This document shows positions 44,501-52,574 of a stretch of 64,000 nt of DNA, piece after piece. The notes beneath the pieces were generated by a model that had not been told where the DNA came from, did no database searches, and saw nothing but the letters and a program-made list of their open reading frames with translations. The DNA is from Labilibaculum sp. K2S (lineage in GTDB: Bacteria > Bacteroidota > Bacteroidia > Bacteroidales > Marinifilaceae): positions 1 through 64,000 of the forward strand of contig NZ_JAUCMW010000001.1 in the NCBI RefSeq assembly GCF_030372765.1, given 5' to 3'. Each line of letters begins with the position of its first letter. Positions within the stretch are counted from its first letter, which is position 1. The translations under genes and the position numbers were made by a program.

Positions 44501-46039
44501 GCGTTGTTGTAATGTAACTTCATCGGTGTTTCTATTGTAGATTACAAAGCCTTGAAACGATAAGCCAATAATTTGCTGGCGTACATAGTTAACCGGTTTT
44601 TTAATGAAGTTGGCATATTCCATTGCCGTAAATGTTTCTACGTAAGAATAATCGGCATATTTACGCAATAAAACCAGCGGATTTTCCTGATCCATGCCCT
44701 GAATCTTCATGAATCGGTTGAGACTAAAATAATTCATCGACTCGAAGTGTGCCTGACGACTGGTAGCGCCTTTCATACTTCCAAAGTGCATTAGGTTTTC
44801 ATCCATTTTCCATATCAACATTCCAAAATCCATAATCAGATTGTGATAGGTGTTAAAGTAGGGACTCAAGGCAATTCCTTCTCCTTCGCGGATTAAATTG
44901 ACTTCCTTTTTGTCGGGGAAGTATTGAAATAACAGCCCGGGATGATAGATTTGACAGGTATCGATCAGGATTTCAATTTCGGTATCTTTGCCAACAACCC
45001 GATTGTTGTTAAACGAAAAGTGTTCCGATCGTGCCCGTAAAAATAAGGTGTCATGTCTGGATAACTCAATTACAGATGGGATTTCGGGACTTCCTTTTCC
45101 CAAAAATTTTGCCCCATGAATGGCAATACCTCCTTTGTAATTAAGATTTTCGAATAGATTTTTAATCTCGATTTCTTTTTCAAAGGATTCAAAACGAGGG
45201 TAGATTGCCAAAGATGGATCTTTTACTGAGTTCATCTTCTCAGAGAGACTGCCCTCAATTTTATCATCAAAAAGTTCCTTGTTGTAGTAGCTAACAGTAT
45301 CAACCTGGAAAGATGATTTTTGGGTGTCAACAGTGTAAAAATCAAATACAGCGTATTCTTCTGTATCGCTTTTCCCCGCTCTGGCCCATGTTACTTTTCC
45401 TTTGTTTCCATTCCAGATTTTTTCAAACGGATGATATATTCCGCTTGTATTGTATATGCAGGAACTGTCGCGTTGTGCGATGCAATATAGGTCTGCCTGA
45501 TCGAATTGAATACTTAATACTTTATCGAACAAGAATTTGAATTTTGCATTCTCACATTTCCATTTGGTAGCGTACGATTCATTTATTATTGTATCCTTTA
45601 AAAGATTTTGTGTCTGAATCAGAAAGTCTTGTGTAGCACTTAACTTATTCTTTTTATCACTGATTTGCTGTATTAATCCCTTCTCCCAATTGGAATAATC
45701 CTTTTCTTCGCGATTTTGTTGCTGAAACAACATCAGTGTTTCGAAATAGTTGTAAAAATCAGGAAATGATCTTGCTTTTCTCGACAGGAAAATATCACAT
45801 ATTTGGTAGACGTTCTGTCGTCTATCTTTTGTCATTTCCGGCGAAAACCAGAAAGTGGGGAATTTCTCTTTAAACTCTTTGCTTTCTTTTTTTTTGGTTG
45901 GATGATCCATGAATTTCAAAAATTCATCTTGAAAGATGATTGAGTCATGGGAAAATGACTTGATACTTTGTGCTAAAACGGATTGGGTTGAAATCACTAT
46001 TCCAAAAAAAAGAAGAAAGGAGAAGAGAAGCTTATTCAT
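41567..46039 (-). CDS. Very large exported beta-rich protein of unknown function
   Basis: The 1490-residue protein has a signal peptide (LLFFGIVISTQSVLAQ) and no transmembrane segments. The N-terminal 300 residues are helical and charged. The rest is a long series of beta-strand modules with IDL, GxG and FDG-type turns, consistent with an extended beta-solenoid or stacked beta-jelly. Several segments (for example FSNNNRVVGKDTEIEILIDTCQI) resemble organic-solvent-tolerance/AsmA-like beta sheets, but this is only a visual impression. I recognise no family. It is a single gene with prmA on the upstream side, and is conserved enough in length to be a real gene. Confidence 0.6.
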   Translation of the reverse strand: MNKLLFSFLLFFGIVISTQSVLAQSIKSFSHDSIIFQDEFLKFMDHPTKKKESKEFKEKFPTFWFSPEMTKDRRQNVYQICDIFLSRKARSFPDFYNYFETLMLFQQQNREEKDYSNWEKGLIQQISDKKNKLSATQDFLIQTQNLLKDTIINESYATKWKCENAKFKFLFDKVLSIQFDQADLYCIAQRDSSCIYNTSGIYHPFEKIWNGNKGKVTWARAGKSDTEEYAVFDFYTVDTQKSSFQVDTVSYYNKELFDDKIEGSLSEKMNSVKDPSLAIYPRFESFEKEIEIKNLFENLNYKGGIAIHGAKFLGKGSPEIPSVIELSRHDTLFLRARSEHFSFNNNRVVGKDTEIEILIDTCQIYHPGLLFQYFPDKKEVNLIREGEGIALSPYFNTYHNLIMDFGMLIWKMDENLMHFGSMKGATSRQAHFESMNYFSLNRFMKIQGMDQENPLVLLRKYADYSYVETFTAMEYANFIKKPVNYVRQQIIGLSFQGFVIYNRNTDEVTLQQRLTDYIKSGMGRQDYDVIRFTTQTENNEDDATLRMGSYNLDINGVKHIAVSDSQNVVIFPKHQKITLKKNRDFQFDGKIMAGLLDMYGKDFNFSYEKFKIDLDLIDSLQINIVTDSLSTYGRRYTTQLGSVLEKITGNLLIDDPNNKSGLKNYAEYPIFNSSDSCFVYYDSKKIQDGAYKKEDFYFKVDPYTINNINDFKKEDISLKGTFVSDSIFPTFRETLSINDDNSLGFYHVTPKEGLPVYGKGTFTDTIHLSNEGLIGDGTLNYLTSITKSEKLVFRPEIMTTQAESFELKELASHMNNPEVNGEKIFATWYPYKEELYVKSTALPIDMYKKLATLAGTLKITPTEITGIGDMELVNAELQSDYFTYTPKTIVADTAVFKLKNTDTEGYAFESKDVRAHIDFISRTGQFTSTTGGSNSEFPSNKYMAYINSFGWEMDQQELLFGNKDENTLAALWQQDKMESLPKTAYNKFISTSLKQDSLSFLTPLARYSSTDHTIKAKYVSDLAVADAKIYPDKGDVNIEKGGLMQTLRNSKILADTLNSYHNIFNATINVHSKNSYSGSGSYTYVDAEEGEQELVFDVIDVDSLGQTIAMGNLPEEKSFSLSPDFDYKGKVRLEAREKSLFFNGQTKIHNKCESIGDNWLDFNSQIDPKEVYIPVDLHVTDDESLMLYNSFFLTNDSIHIYSSFLSRRIFYTDNVLLEARGFLTYKPNLQAYQIAPKDKLQDMDATGSILSFYPGNCNMRGEGLINLGAELGQIKQISTGAIEHDLSSDIVTLDLIFGVDFFMNDQAMKIMEAAFNQANLKRTNINKQNYTRKLAEIMGRKRAELAVREMDDNGTFKNLPNELLHTIYFNNLDFIWDKEAKAYQSIGEIGIGNINDKQINKSIKGKIELDKKRSGNRLTMYLEIDKSTWFFFEYYHGVMFVRSSNEEFNTILHETKEDKREFKDPLKKNPYSYIICPRSQKTKFLKQFNL

Positions 46040-46111
46040 TGTAAATGAAGTTTCGGGTATGGATATATTTGCGAAGGCAATTTAACAAATTTGATGAGAT
46101 CAGGAAAGTAA

Positions 46112-46155
46112 AATGCCGGTTCTCTGTCTTCTTTATAAAATAACAGATACCGGCA
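46112..46155 (-). terminator. Terminator of prmA
   Basis: TGCCGGT pairs with ACCGGCA, with an inner CTGT/ACAG helix. On the minus strand it is followed by a T-rich stretch. Confidence 0.7.
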
Positions 46156-46167
46156 AAATATTGTGTT

Positions 46168-47010
46168 TTATTTTTTTGAGAAATGAACAGCAACCCAATT
46201 TAAATCAACTTTGTGGCTGATGTATTCTAAATTGTTCTTTTCAGCTTCCTCTTTAATGTGCTTTAAATCTTCAGTATAAAATCCACTCATCACCAATTCT
46301 CCGTTTTGCGGAAGACAGGCAACGTAATGTTTCATGTCATTAAGCAAGATATTTCTATTGATATTAGCCAAAACAACATCATATTGTTTTCCTTCCAATA
46401 AAGCCACATCACCCAAAAAAACGGACACATTTTCAGCCTTATTGTTTTTGATATTTTCCAGTGAGTTGGTGTACGGCCATTCGTCGATGTCGATAGCATC
46501 AACTTTTGCAGCATTTCGTTTCGATGCCAAAATTGCAAGCAGACTGGTGCCACAGCCCATATCCAAGACTGATTTCCCTTCCAAATCCAATTCAAGAATG
46601 CTCTGAACCATTAACGAAGTGGTAGAGTGGTGTCCTGTTCCAAACGACATTTTTGGATCAATTACGATATCGTAAGGAACTTTTGGAGTGTCGGTATGGA
46701 AAGAGGCTCTGATCACTACCTGATCTGAGATGATAACGGGACTGAAATTGGATTCCCAAAGTGCGTTCCAATCCTGAGATTCAATTGTTTTGTTCGAGTA
46801 GCTCAATTTAAAAGGAGCATTCGGCAACTGATTAATACTAAGTTGCTCTACCTCTTTCATATCAAACAGAGGTGCCTGTATGTATGCTTCAACAGCATCT
46901 TCACTTTGTGTAAAACTCTCGTAATCCAACTCGCCAAGTTCTGCAATTAATATTTCTGCAATTTCTTCCGAGAAAGGTTGGATCTGACATTTCAGTTCGA
47001 TATAATCCAT
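46168..47010 (-). CDS. prmA: Ribosomal protein L11 methyltransferase
   Basis: The 280-residue SAM-dependent enzyme trimethylates ribosomal protein L11. It has an N-terminal substrate-recruitment domain (about 1-95) and a Rossmann methyltransferase domain: MSFGTGHHSTTSLM (substrate/SAM contact), VLDMGCGTSLLAILA (motif I), DIDEWPYTNSLEN (motif II) and VVLANINRNIL (NPPY-like). VMSGFYTEDLKHI is the usual C-terminal motif. It has its own terminator, and a terminator separates it from tpiA upstream. Confidence 0.93.
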   Translation of the reverse strand: MDYIELKCQIQPFSEEIAEILIAELGELDYESFTQSEDAVEAYIQAPLFDMKEVEQLSINQLPNAPFKLSYSNKTIESQDWNALWESNFSPVIISDQVVIRASFHTDTPKVPYDIVIDPKMSFGTGHHSTTSLMVQSILELDLEGKSVLDMGCGTSLLAILASKRNAAKVDAIDIDEWPYTNSLENIKNNKAENVSVFLGDVALLEGKQYDVVLANINRNILLNDMKHYVACLPQNGELVMSGFYTEDLKHIKEEAEKNNLEYISHKVDLNWVAVHFSKK

Positions 47011-47060
47011 TTTATTTGTCTAATAATATAAGGCAACAAGTTAATTTAATCCTGATCAAA

Positions 47061-47091
47061 AAACAAAAGCCGACACAAGTGTATCGGCTTT
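47061..47091 (-). terminator. Terminator of the tpiA operon
   Basis: AAAGCCGA and TCGGCTTT pair, with an inner ACA/TGT. On the minus strand it is followed by TTTTGTTTTTTG. Confidence 0.8.
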
Positions 47092-47111
47092 AATTATATG
47101 TATTTACGCTA

Positions 47112-47867
47112 TTAAAAAGCGGTAATAATTCCCATGAAATCTTCTGCATTAAGAGAAGCTCCACCAATTAAACCTCCGTCTACATCAGGGTTTTCGAATA
47201 ATTCTTTAGCATTGGAAGGCTTACAGCTGCCACCGTAAAGGATAGATGTATTATCTGCAACTTCTTGTCCGTATTGAGCTACCAAAGTCTTACGGATAAA
47301 TGCGTGCATTTCCTGTGCCTGAGCTGAAGAAGCAGTTACTCCTGTTCCAATAGCCCAAACTGGTTCGTAAGCCAAAACAATTTTTCCAAATTCTTCTGCT
47401 GATAAATGGAATAATCCTTCTGCAATCTGGCTTTTTACAACATCAAAATGTTTTTCTGACTGACGTTCTTCCAAAACCTCACCAAAACAGAAAATTGGAG
47501 TTAAACCATTAGCAAGACTTAGAGCTACTTTTTTAACTAACTTCTCACTGGTTTCACCGTAGTATTCTCTGCGTTCTGAGTGACCTAGAATTACGTATTT
47601 ACTTCCTGTCGATTTAATCATCGAAGCCGAAATTTCACCGGTATAAGCTCCGCTAACTTCATCTGCACAGTTTTGAGCAGCAACACCAATTTTATCGCCA
47701 ACAAGTTTATTTACTTCAGTTAGGTGAATAAAAGGAGCACCAATAACAACATCTACACCATTAAGTTCAGTCTTTTCAACTAAATCATTGATTTGTCCCG
47801 CCAATACAATACCTTCTTCAAGTGTATTATTCATTTTCCAGTTTCCTGCAACAATTTTCTTTCTCAT
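47112..47867 (-). CDS. tpiA: Triose-phosphate isomerase
   Basis: The 251-residue glycolytic enzyme interconverts glyceraldehyde 3-phosphate and dihydroxyacetone phosphate. The catalytic residues are in AGNWKMNN (Lys11), ILGHSERR (His) and [11 protein letters not shown] (Glu). The phosphate-binding loop [12 protein letters not shown] and GGLIGGASL complete the family pattern. The start codon overlaps the stop of the DoxX-like gene by 4 nt. It is the last gene of the DUF1599-DoxX-tpiA unit. Confidence 0.97.
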   Translation of the reverse strand: MRKKIVAGNWKMNNTLEEGIVLAGQINDLVEKTELNGVDVVIGAPFIHLTEVNKLVGDKIGVAAQNCADEVSGAYTGEISASMIKSTGSKYVILGHSERREYYGETSEKLVKKVALSLANGLTPIFCFGEVLEERQSEKHFDVVKSQIAEGLFHLSAEEFGKIVLAYEPVWAIGTGVTASSAQAQEMHAFIRKTLVAQYGQEVADNTSILYGGSCKPSNAKELFENPDVDGGLIGGASLNAEDFMGIITAF

Positions 47868-49117
47868 AATCGTAATCTGTTTTTTGCTTCTGCAAATCGA
47901 ATTCTTATCAAATTGAAAAGAACAAGAAGCAATAGCAAAGTTGATGTAATACTAATAATTAATAGATTGATATTTAGTGTTTGATGTTTTGTAATAGAGT
48001 AGGCTGCAAGATCGCCCTGAAGTTGATTTGCTTCGGGAAAATCTCTAAAATGCCATTTGTCAAGAATAGTTCCTTTTTTAAGTAAAAGCAAACCTGGATT
48101 CGAACGAATGATTGTTTTTAATTGGATTTCATCTGTATTGTAAAATTCAAAGGGCAATTCATTAGTAGTTTTAAAGCCTTGCATAGCATCTTCACCCGAG
48201 GCAGTCAGTCCAATAAACTGTATGTTGTTTTCGAGAGCGTAAAATGCAAGTTCTTTAATTTTTAGTAAGGCACTTTCGTTGATTTCACTAAGATTTTTCG
48301 AAACCAAAAGGAAAGTATATCCATTGTCGGATAAAACCATATTGGTAATATCTCCATCTGTTTCATTCGAGATTGAAAAATCATGAATCGGAGGAGTGTA
48401 TCCTTCTTTTATTTTTATTTGTTCAGAATCTACATATTTCCAGGTTGTATCCTGCCAGGGATAATTGGTTTCGTCAAATTCTTTTACCACGTCATCTTTT
48501 TGATACTTAAAAAGACTTCGGTATTCATCAGCAGGTGCTCCATCCGGAATTTTCATTCCATCAGAAATATTGGTGCCGATGTGGTACGGTCTAAAATCGA
48601 TAATAGGCAAATGACAATATGAGTAGGTTGATATCCATATAGAAACAACAAGGGCGAATCCAATCAGTAAATTTTGTTCCCAAACCGGATGCTGATTTTC
48701 ATCTTTTTTCCTCCTCAAAAAGATCACTAAAGTGAAAGCAAGAATTACAATGTTTTTCCAGAAAGTTTCCCAATTGCTAAGAACCAATGCATCTCCAAAA
48801 CATCCGCAGTCGGTTACCGGATTACTAATTGCTAAAACAAATGTAAGAGGTGTGAAAAAAAGCATAAACAGGAGTGCCAACCAAGCAGTAATATTTTTTC
48901 TACTGTTGAAAATTAAGGCCATTCCAACGGTAAATTCGAGAGCAGATAAAAGAATTGCAAGAGGAAAGGAAAACTCCTTTAAAGCATCCATACCAAAGGC
49001 CAGAAAATAATCTGTGAATTTGAAGGTTGATCCCATTGGGTCAACAGCTTTTACAAATCCGGAGAAAATAAAAATAAGACCAACAAAAAGACGACTTACA
49101 AATTGTAATACTCTCAT
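47864..49117 (-). CDS. DoxX/MauE-like membrane protein of the BT_3928 type
   Basis: From ATG 49117 the protein has 417 residues ([27 protein letters not shown]); a start at 49153 would overlap the upstream gene by 20 nt and is less likely. It has a DoxX-like four-TM bundle (about 1-140), with a Cys pair in [10 protein letters not shown] as in MauE/VKOR-like redox proteins. A second TM segment, a soluble thioredoxin-like region (about 240-370, [14 protein letters not shown]) without a clear CxxC, and a final TM helix follow. It is placed between DUF1599 and tpiA, overlapping tpiA by 4 nt. The redox role is an inference. Confidence 0.75.
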   Translation of the reverse strand: MRVLQFVSRLFVGLIFIFSGFVKAVDPMGSTFKFTDYFLAFGMDALKEFSFPLAILLSALEFTVGMALIFNSRKNITAWLALLFMLFFTPLTFVLAISNPVTDCGCFGDALVLSNWETFWKNIVILAFTLVIFLRRKKDENQHPVWEQNLLIGFALVVSIWISTYSYCHLPIIDFRPYHIGTNISDGMKIPDGAPADEYRSLFKYQKDDVVKEFDETNYPWQDTTWKYVDSEQIKIKEGYTPPIHDFSISNETDGDITNMVLSDNGYTFLLVSKNLSEINESALLKIKELAFYALENNIQFIGLTASGEDAMQGFKTTNELPFEFYNTDEIQLKTIIRSNPGLLLLKKGTILDKWHFRDFPEANQLQGDLAAYSITKHQTLNINLLIISITSTLLLLLVLFNLIRIRFAEAKNRLRL

Positions 49118-49133
49118 AATACAGGGAATCTTA

Positions 49134-49676
49134 TTAGGCGTTTTCGAACTCAATTTTAATTAAACCAAAAACTGCGTAGTTAATCATATCGAAATAGTTG
49201 GCATCAATACCTTCCGATATTAATGTTTTTCCCTGCAGATCTTCAATTTGTTTGGTTCTGTTAATTTTCATCAGGATTAAGTCGGTATAAGAGCTTACCC
49301 TCATACTTCGCCAGGCTTCATCGTAATCGTGATTTTTGGCTTCCATTAATTCTTTAGCCTCAGCAAAATATTTTGAATACAACTCAAGAGCTTTTTCGTT
49401 GGGGAGCTCATTTTCAGAGGGGCCAAGTTCCAGCTGTATAATGCCCATAATGGCATAGTTTACAATTCCGATAAACTCATCTCGAATATTATCTTCGATT
49501 TTGCTTACCCCTTTGGTTTCAAGACTTCTAATTCGTTGTGCTTTAATGTATATTTGATCGGTTATGGAACTTGGACGAAGAATTCTCCAGGCGGTTCCGT
49601 AATCGTGCATTTTTTTTGTGAAGATATCCGTACAGATTTTAATAACCGAATTGTACTGTTGGTCTGTTTTATTCAT
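49134..49676 (-). CDS. DUF1599 protein with an internal duplication
   Basis: The 180-residue cytosolic protein consists of two copies of one domain: KKMHDYGTAWRILRPSSITDQIYIKAQRI (about 21-49) and AKNHDYDEAWRSMRVSSYTDLILMKINRT (about 116-144), each followed by a NYAIMGIIQLE or NYAVFGLIKIE ending. DUF1599 is a helical domain of the MazG/nucleotide-pyrophosphohydrolase-like type by general resemblance, but no activity is known. It is the first gene of the operon with the DoxX-like and tpiA genes. Confidence 0.85.
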   Translation of the reverse strand: MNKTDQQYNSVIKICTDIFTKKMHDYGTAWRILRPSSITDQIYIKAQRIRSLETKGVSKIEDNIRDEFIGIVNYAIMGIIQLELGPSENELPNEKALELYSKYFAEAKELMEAKNHDYDEAWRSMRVSSYTDLILMKINRTKQIEDLQGKTLISEGIDANYFDMINYAVFGLIKIEFENA

Positions 49677-49739
49677 AATTTGTGTTAGAAATTTCCTTTG
49701 TAAAAGTAAGAAAATAGCTTAAACCATGGTATTTTATTT

Positions 49740-49747
49740 TACTTTTG
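49740..49747 (+). promoter_or_regulatory. -7 promoter box of folP
   Basis: TACTTTTG matches TAnnTTTG. It overlaps the TTG at 49745, which therefore cannot be the translation start; the ATG at 49775 fits. Confidence 0.5.
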
Positions 49748-49774
49748 CTTCGGAATTTGTTCAAAAAAACGGTG

Positions 49775-50650
49775 ATGCAAAATTATAAAACAAATTGTTT
49801 TAACAGCGATAATCTTTCTATTAAGTGCGGGGATCGGTCAATAAATTTTGAAAAGCCTTTGGTTATGGGGATTCTGAATCTCACTCCCGACTCATTTTAT
49901 GATGGAGGTTCTTATCTTAACAAAACAGCCATTTTGAAACGAAGCGAGCAAATTCTGTTTGAAGGAGCTGAAATTATTGATCTTGGGGCTTACTCCACAC
50001 GTCCTGGTGCTGTAGATGTTTCAGCTGAGGAGGAAATTCTCAGAATGCTTCCGGCAGTAGAATGTATTCGAAAGGAATTCCCCAATGTGATATTATCTAT
50101 CGATACATTTAGAGCAGAAGTAGCTAAAAGAACTGTCGCCGATTTTGGAGCTTGCATTATTAATGATATCTCAGGAGGAACCATGGATGATAAAATGTTC
50201 TCTGTTATTGGAGAACTAAAAGTTCCATATATCATGATGCATATCAAGGGAACGCCCCAAACAATGCAGCAAAATCCGCTTTATCATCATTTAATGAATG
50301 ACATGCTTGCTTTTTTTCGATCGCAAATTAAAAGTTTGAATGAATTCGGAGCCAAAGACATTATTATTGATCCCGGATTCGGATTCGGGAAAACGTTGGA
50401 TCACAATTATGAAATTATAGCTAATTTACAGGAATTTAATCAGCTGAACTTGCCGATATTGGTTGGGGTGTCGCGTAAATCGATGATTTATAAGTTTTTA
50501 GGTGGGAATCCGTCTACGAGTTTGAATGGCACTACTGCGCTGAATATGATGGCATTGGATCAGGGAGCAGATATTCTGAGAGTACACGATGTGAAAGAAG
50601 CTGTTGAATGCGTAAAGCTGTATTCAAAGATCAAATCCTCATTGCAGTAA
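49775..50650 (+). CDS. folP: Dihydropteroate synthase
   Basis: From ATG 49775 the enzyme has 291 residues. It condenses p-aminobenzoate with the pterin pyrophosphate in folate synthesis. Family motifs: MGILNLTPDSFYDGG, DLGAYSTRPGA, SIDTFRAEVA, NDISGG, DPGFGFGKT, VGVSRKSMI and LRVHDVKEA. All residues for the pterin site are present. The next gene, cdaA, follows after 52 nt, an arrangement that I recall from many Bacteroidetes. A promoter box at 49740 sets the start. Confidence 0.95.
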   Translation: MQNYKTNCFNSDNLSIKCGDRSINFEKPLVMGILNLTPDSFYDGGSYLNKTAILKRSEQILFEGAEIIDLGAYSTRPGAVDVSAEEEILRMLPAVECIRKEFPNVILSIDTFRAEVAKRTVADFGACIINDISGGTMDDKMFSVIGELKVPYIMMHIKGTPQTMQQNPLYHHLMNDMLAFFRSQIKSLNEFGAKDIIIDPGFGFGKTLDHNYEIIANLQEFNQLNLPILVGVSRKSMIYKFLGGNPSTSLNGTTALNMMALDQGADILRVHDVKEAVECVKLYSKIKSSLQ

Positions 50651-50667
50651 TATGTCCAATAAAATTG

Positions 50668-50675
50668 TAATTTTG
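50668..50675 (+). promoter_or_regulatory. Candidate internal promoter of cdaA
   Basis: TAATTTTG matches TAnnTTTG, 28 nt upstream of the cdaA start, with a TTG at 50642. It would allow cdaA to be expressed apart from folP. Confidence 0.35.
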
Positions 50676-50702
50676 TTAACATACTGAATTTAATAGAAAA
50701 AA

Positions 50703-51494
50703 ATGACCACAGCATTTATTACACTTGGACTTTTTGATATTCTTGATATATTATTAGTAGCCTTCCTACTTTATCAGATTTACATGTTAATTAAGGGGAC
50801 TGTTGCCATCAACATATTTGTTGGGTTGTCTCTCTTTTACCTAATGTGGTTGTTGGTTCGGGCACTTAACATGGAATTGCTAAGTGGTATTCTTGGTCAG
50901 TTTATGGGGGTTGGTGTAATTGCATTAATTGTTGTATTTCAACCTGAAATCAGGAGATTTTTTCTTTTACTTGGAACTAAATACAACTTAAGTCAAAAAT
51001 TTACATTGAATAATTGGTTCGCTCTTGATGAAAGAGGAATTCCGGATATCGAAATCAGATCAGTCGTTAGCGCGTGTGAACACATGTCAAAAACGAAAAC
51101 GGGTGCTCTCATTGTAATCGCAAAAAACATGGATTTGCAAAGTTATGCAGATACAGGGCAGATTTTGAAAGCAAGAGTATCCAAAAACCTTTTAGAAACC
51201 ATATTTTTTAAGAATTCACCTCTTCATGATGGTGCTGTGATTTGGTCAAATAGTAGAATACTTGCGGCACGCTGTATATTGCCTGTTACGGATGATACAA
51301 ATATTCCGGGAAGCCTTGGGTTAAGACATCGGGCGGCGATTGGAATGGCTCAGGCAACCGACTCTCATGTAATTACGGTTTCCGAAGAAACTGGAAATAT
51401 CTCTTATGTTATGGGAGGGAAAATTAAGGTGAGGATTACTACAAACGAATTGCGAACATTTTTGGAGGGCGATTTTTCAAGTTTTATCATTTAA
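50703..51494 (+). CDS. cdaA: Diadenylate cyclase CdaA
   Basis: The 263-residue protein has three N-terminal hydrophobic segments (about 10-85) and a DisA_N diadenylate cyclase domain from about 105. The catalytic motifs are NSPLHDGAVI (DGA) and LGLRHRAAIG (RHR). The product, cyclic di-AMP, regulates potassium and osmotic balance. The length and layout are typical of CdaA, not of DisA. It follows folP and precedes an epimerase gene by 10 nt. Confidence 0.95.
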   Translation: MTTAFITLGLFDILDILLVAFLLYQIYMLIKGTVAINIFVGLSLFYLMWLLVRALNMELLSGILGQFMGVGVIALIVVFQPEIRRFFLLLGTKYNLSQKFTLNNWFALDERGIPDIEIRSVVSACEHMSKTKTGALIVIAKNMDLQSYADTGQILKARVSKNLLETIFFKNSPLHDGAVIWSNSRILAARCILPVTDDTNIPGSLGLRHRAAIGMAQATDSHVITVSEETGNISYVMGGKIKVRITTNELRTFLEGDFSSFII

Positions 51495-51504
51495 ATCCAA
51501 AAAA

Positions 51505-52383
51505 ATGAAGATTGGAATTACCGGAGGATCTGGTTTAATTGGTTCTCATTTAACAGAAAAATTGGCAGATGATCTTAATGCTGATATTCTTTTGATTCCA
51601 AGAAAACTTCTTTATGATAATGTTCAGGATCTTTCTGAATTTATTAAGTATTGTGAAGTCATAATTCACCTTTCTGGTGCCCCGGTAATTTGCAGATGGA
51701 ATTCCAAAAATAAACAGGTTCTGCGCAATAGTCGGATTACTACAACCAAAAATCTTAATAGTGCTATTGCTTTGATGGAAATTAAACCAAAGCTATTCAT
51801 TTCAACTTCAGCAGTTGGTATTTACGACAACAAACATACACACAACGAGTATAGTAAAAATTTTTCGAATGATTTCTTGGGTGAACTTTGTATTGATTGG
51901 GAAAAGGCTGCTAATGAGATAAAAATGCAAGATGTTCGAACTGTTATTTTTAGATTAGGTGTTGTTTTGAGTGACAAAGGAGGAGCTTTGGCAAAAGCTC
52001 TGCCCATATTTCGATATGCCTTAGGCGGTAAATTGGGAAATGGAAGTCAGGCATTTCCGTTTATTCATATAAAAGATCTTATTAATGCCTATTCTTATGT
52101 TATTTTAAATGAGGAAACAGAAGGAGCGTACAATCTAACTGCACCTGAATTAATTACGAATCGGGACTATACCAAAACACTTAGTTCTTTTTTTAATAGA
52201 CCTGCATTTTTCCATGTTCCAGCATTAATTCTCAGAGTCCTTTTTTGGGAAGGTGCAAATGTTCTTCTTTCAGGTCAGCGAGTTGTACCTGAACGTCTTT
52301 TAAATGCAGGGTTTCTGTTCACTTTTCCAAGCTTTCGGGCTACTCTCAATTCATTTTCAAATCGCAAATTATCAAACTCTTAG
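51505..52383 (+). CDS. TIGR01777-type NAD-dependent epimerase-like protein
   Basis: The 292-residue protein has an extended short-chain dehydrogenase fold: ITGGSGLIGSHL (GxxGxxG), IIHLSGAPV, STSAVGIYDNK, where the active-site Tyr/Lys pair is degenerate, and FRLGVVLSDKGGALAKALPIF, all typical of the TIGR01777/YfcH family. The C-terminal part has the DUF1731-like end (NLTAPELITNRDYTKTLS, VVPERLLNAGFLFTFPS). Substrate is unknown. It starts 10 nt after cdaA and is likely in its operon. Confidence 0.9.
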   Translation: MKIGITGGSGLIGSHLTEKLADDLNADILLIPRKLLYDNVQDLSEFIKYCEVIIHLSGAPVICRWNSKNKQVLRNSRITTTKNLNSAIALMEIKPKLFISTSAVGIYDNKHTHNEYSKNFSNDFLGELCIDWEKAANEIKMQDVRTVIFRLGVVLSDKGGALAKALPIFRYALGGKLGNGSQAFPFIHIKDLINAYSYVILNEETEGAYNLTAPELITNRDYTKTLSSFFNRPAFFHVPALILRVLFWEGANVLLSGQRVVPERLLNAGFLFTFPSFRATLNSFSNRKLSNS

Positions 52384-52457
52384 TAGCCGTTTTCGGATAG
52401 TTAGTCGCTGTTATATGTATTCCTAAGGAGATTAAGTTACCTTTAATCATAAAGAGG

Positions 52458-52488
52458 TTGATATTTTGGTACATTAGTTTTAATTTTG
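52458..52488 (+). promoter_or_regulatory. Promoter of the hybrid sensor gene
   Basis: TTG (52458-52460), a 20-bp spacer, and TAATTTTG (52481-52488) fit the Bacteroidetes consensus. Transcription would start near 52495, giving a leader of about 80 nt. Confidence 0.5.
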
Positions 52489-52517
52489 ATTAAACAACCT
52501 TAGTATGAAATAAATAG

Positions 52518-52540
52518 TGCCCTGTGAGGGTATTTTTTTT
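52518..52540 (+). terminator. Terminator-like hairpin in the hybrid-sensor leader
   Basis: TGCCCT pairs with AGGGTA around GTG, followed by eight T. It lies between the predicted transcription start and the start codon at 52575, so it could attenuate the transcript, or simply end transcripts from the epimerase gene. Confidence 0.4.
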
Positions 52541-52574
52541 CTTTTAAAGTGTGTGGACCACTAACTCAAAACCT

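Noticed and set aside
49118-49153. Start of the DoxX-like gene at 49153
   Set aside because: It would overlap the DUF1599 gene by 20 nt and add residues before the first membrane helix; ATG 49117 is better.
49745-49774. TTG start of folP
   Set aside because: The TTG is part of the -7 box; ATG 49775 fits the family N-terminus.
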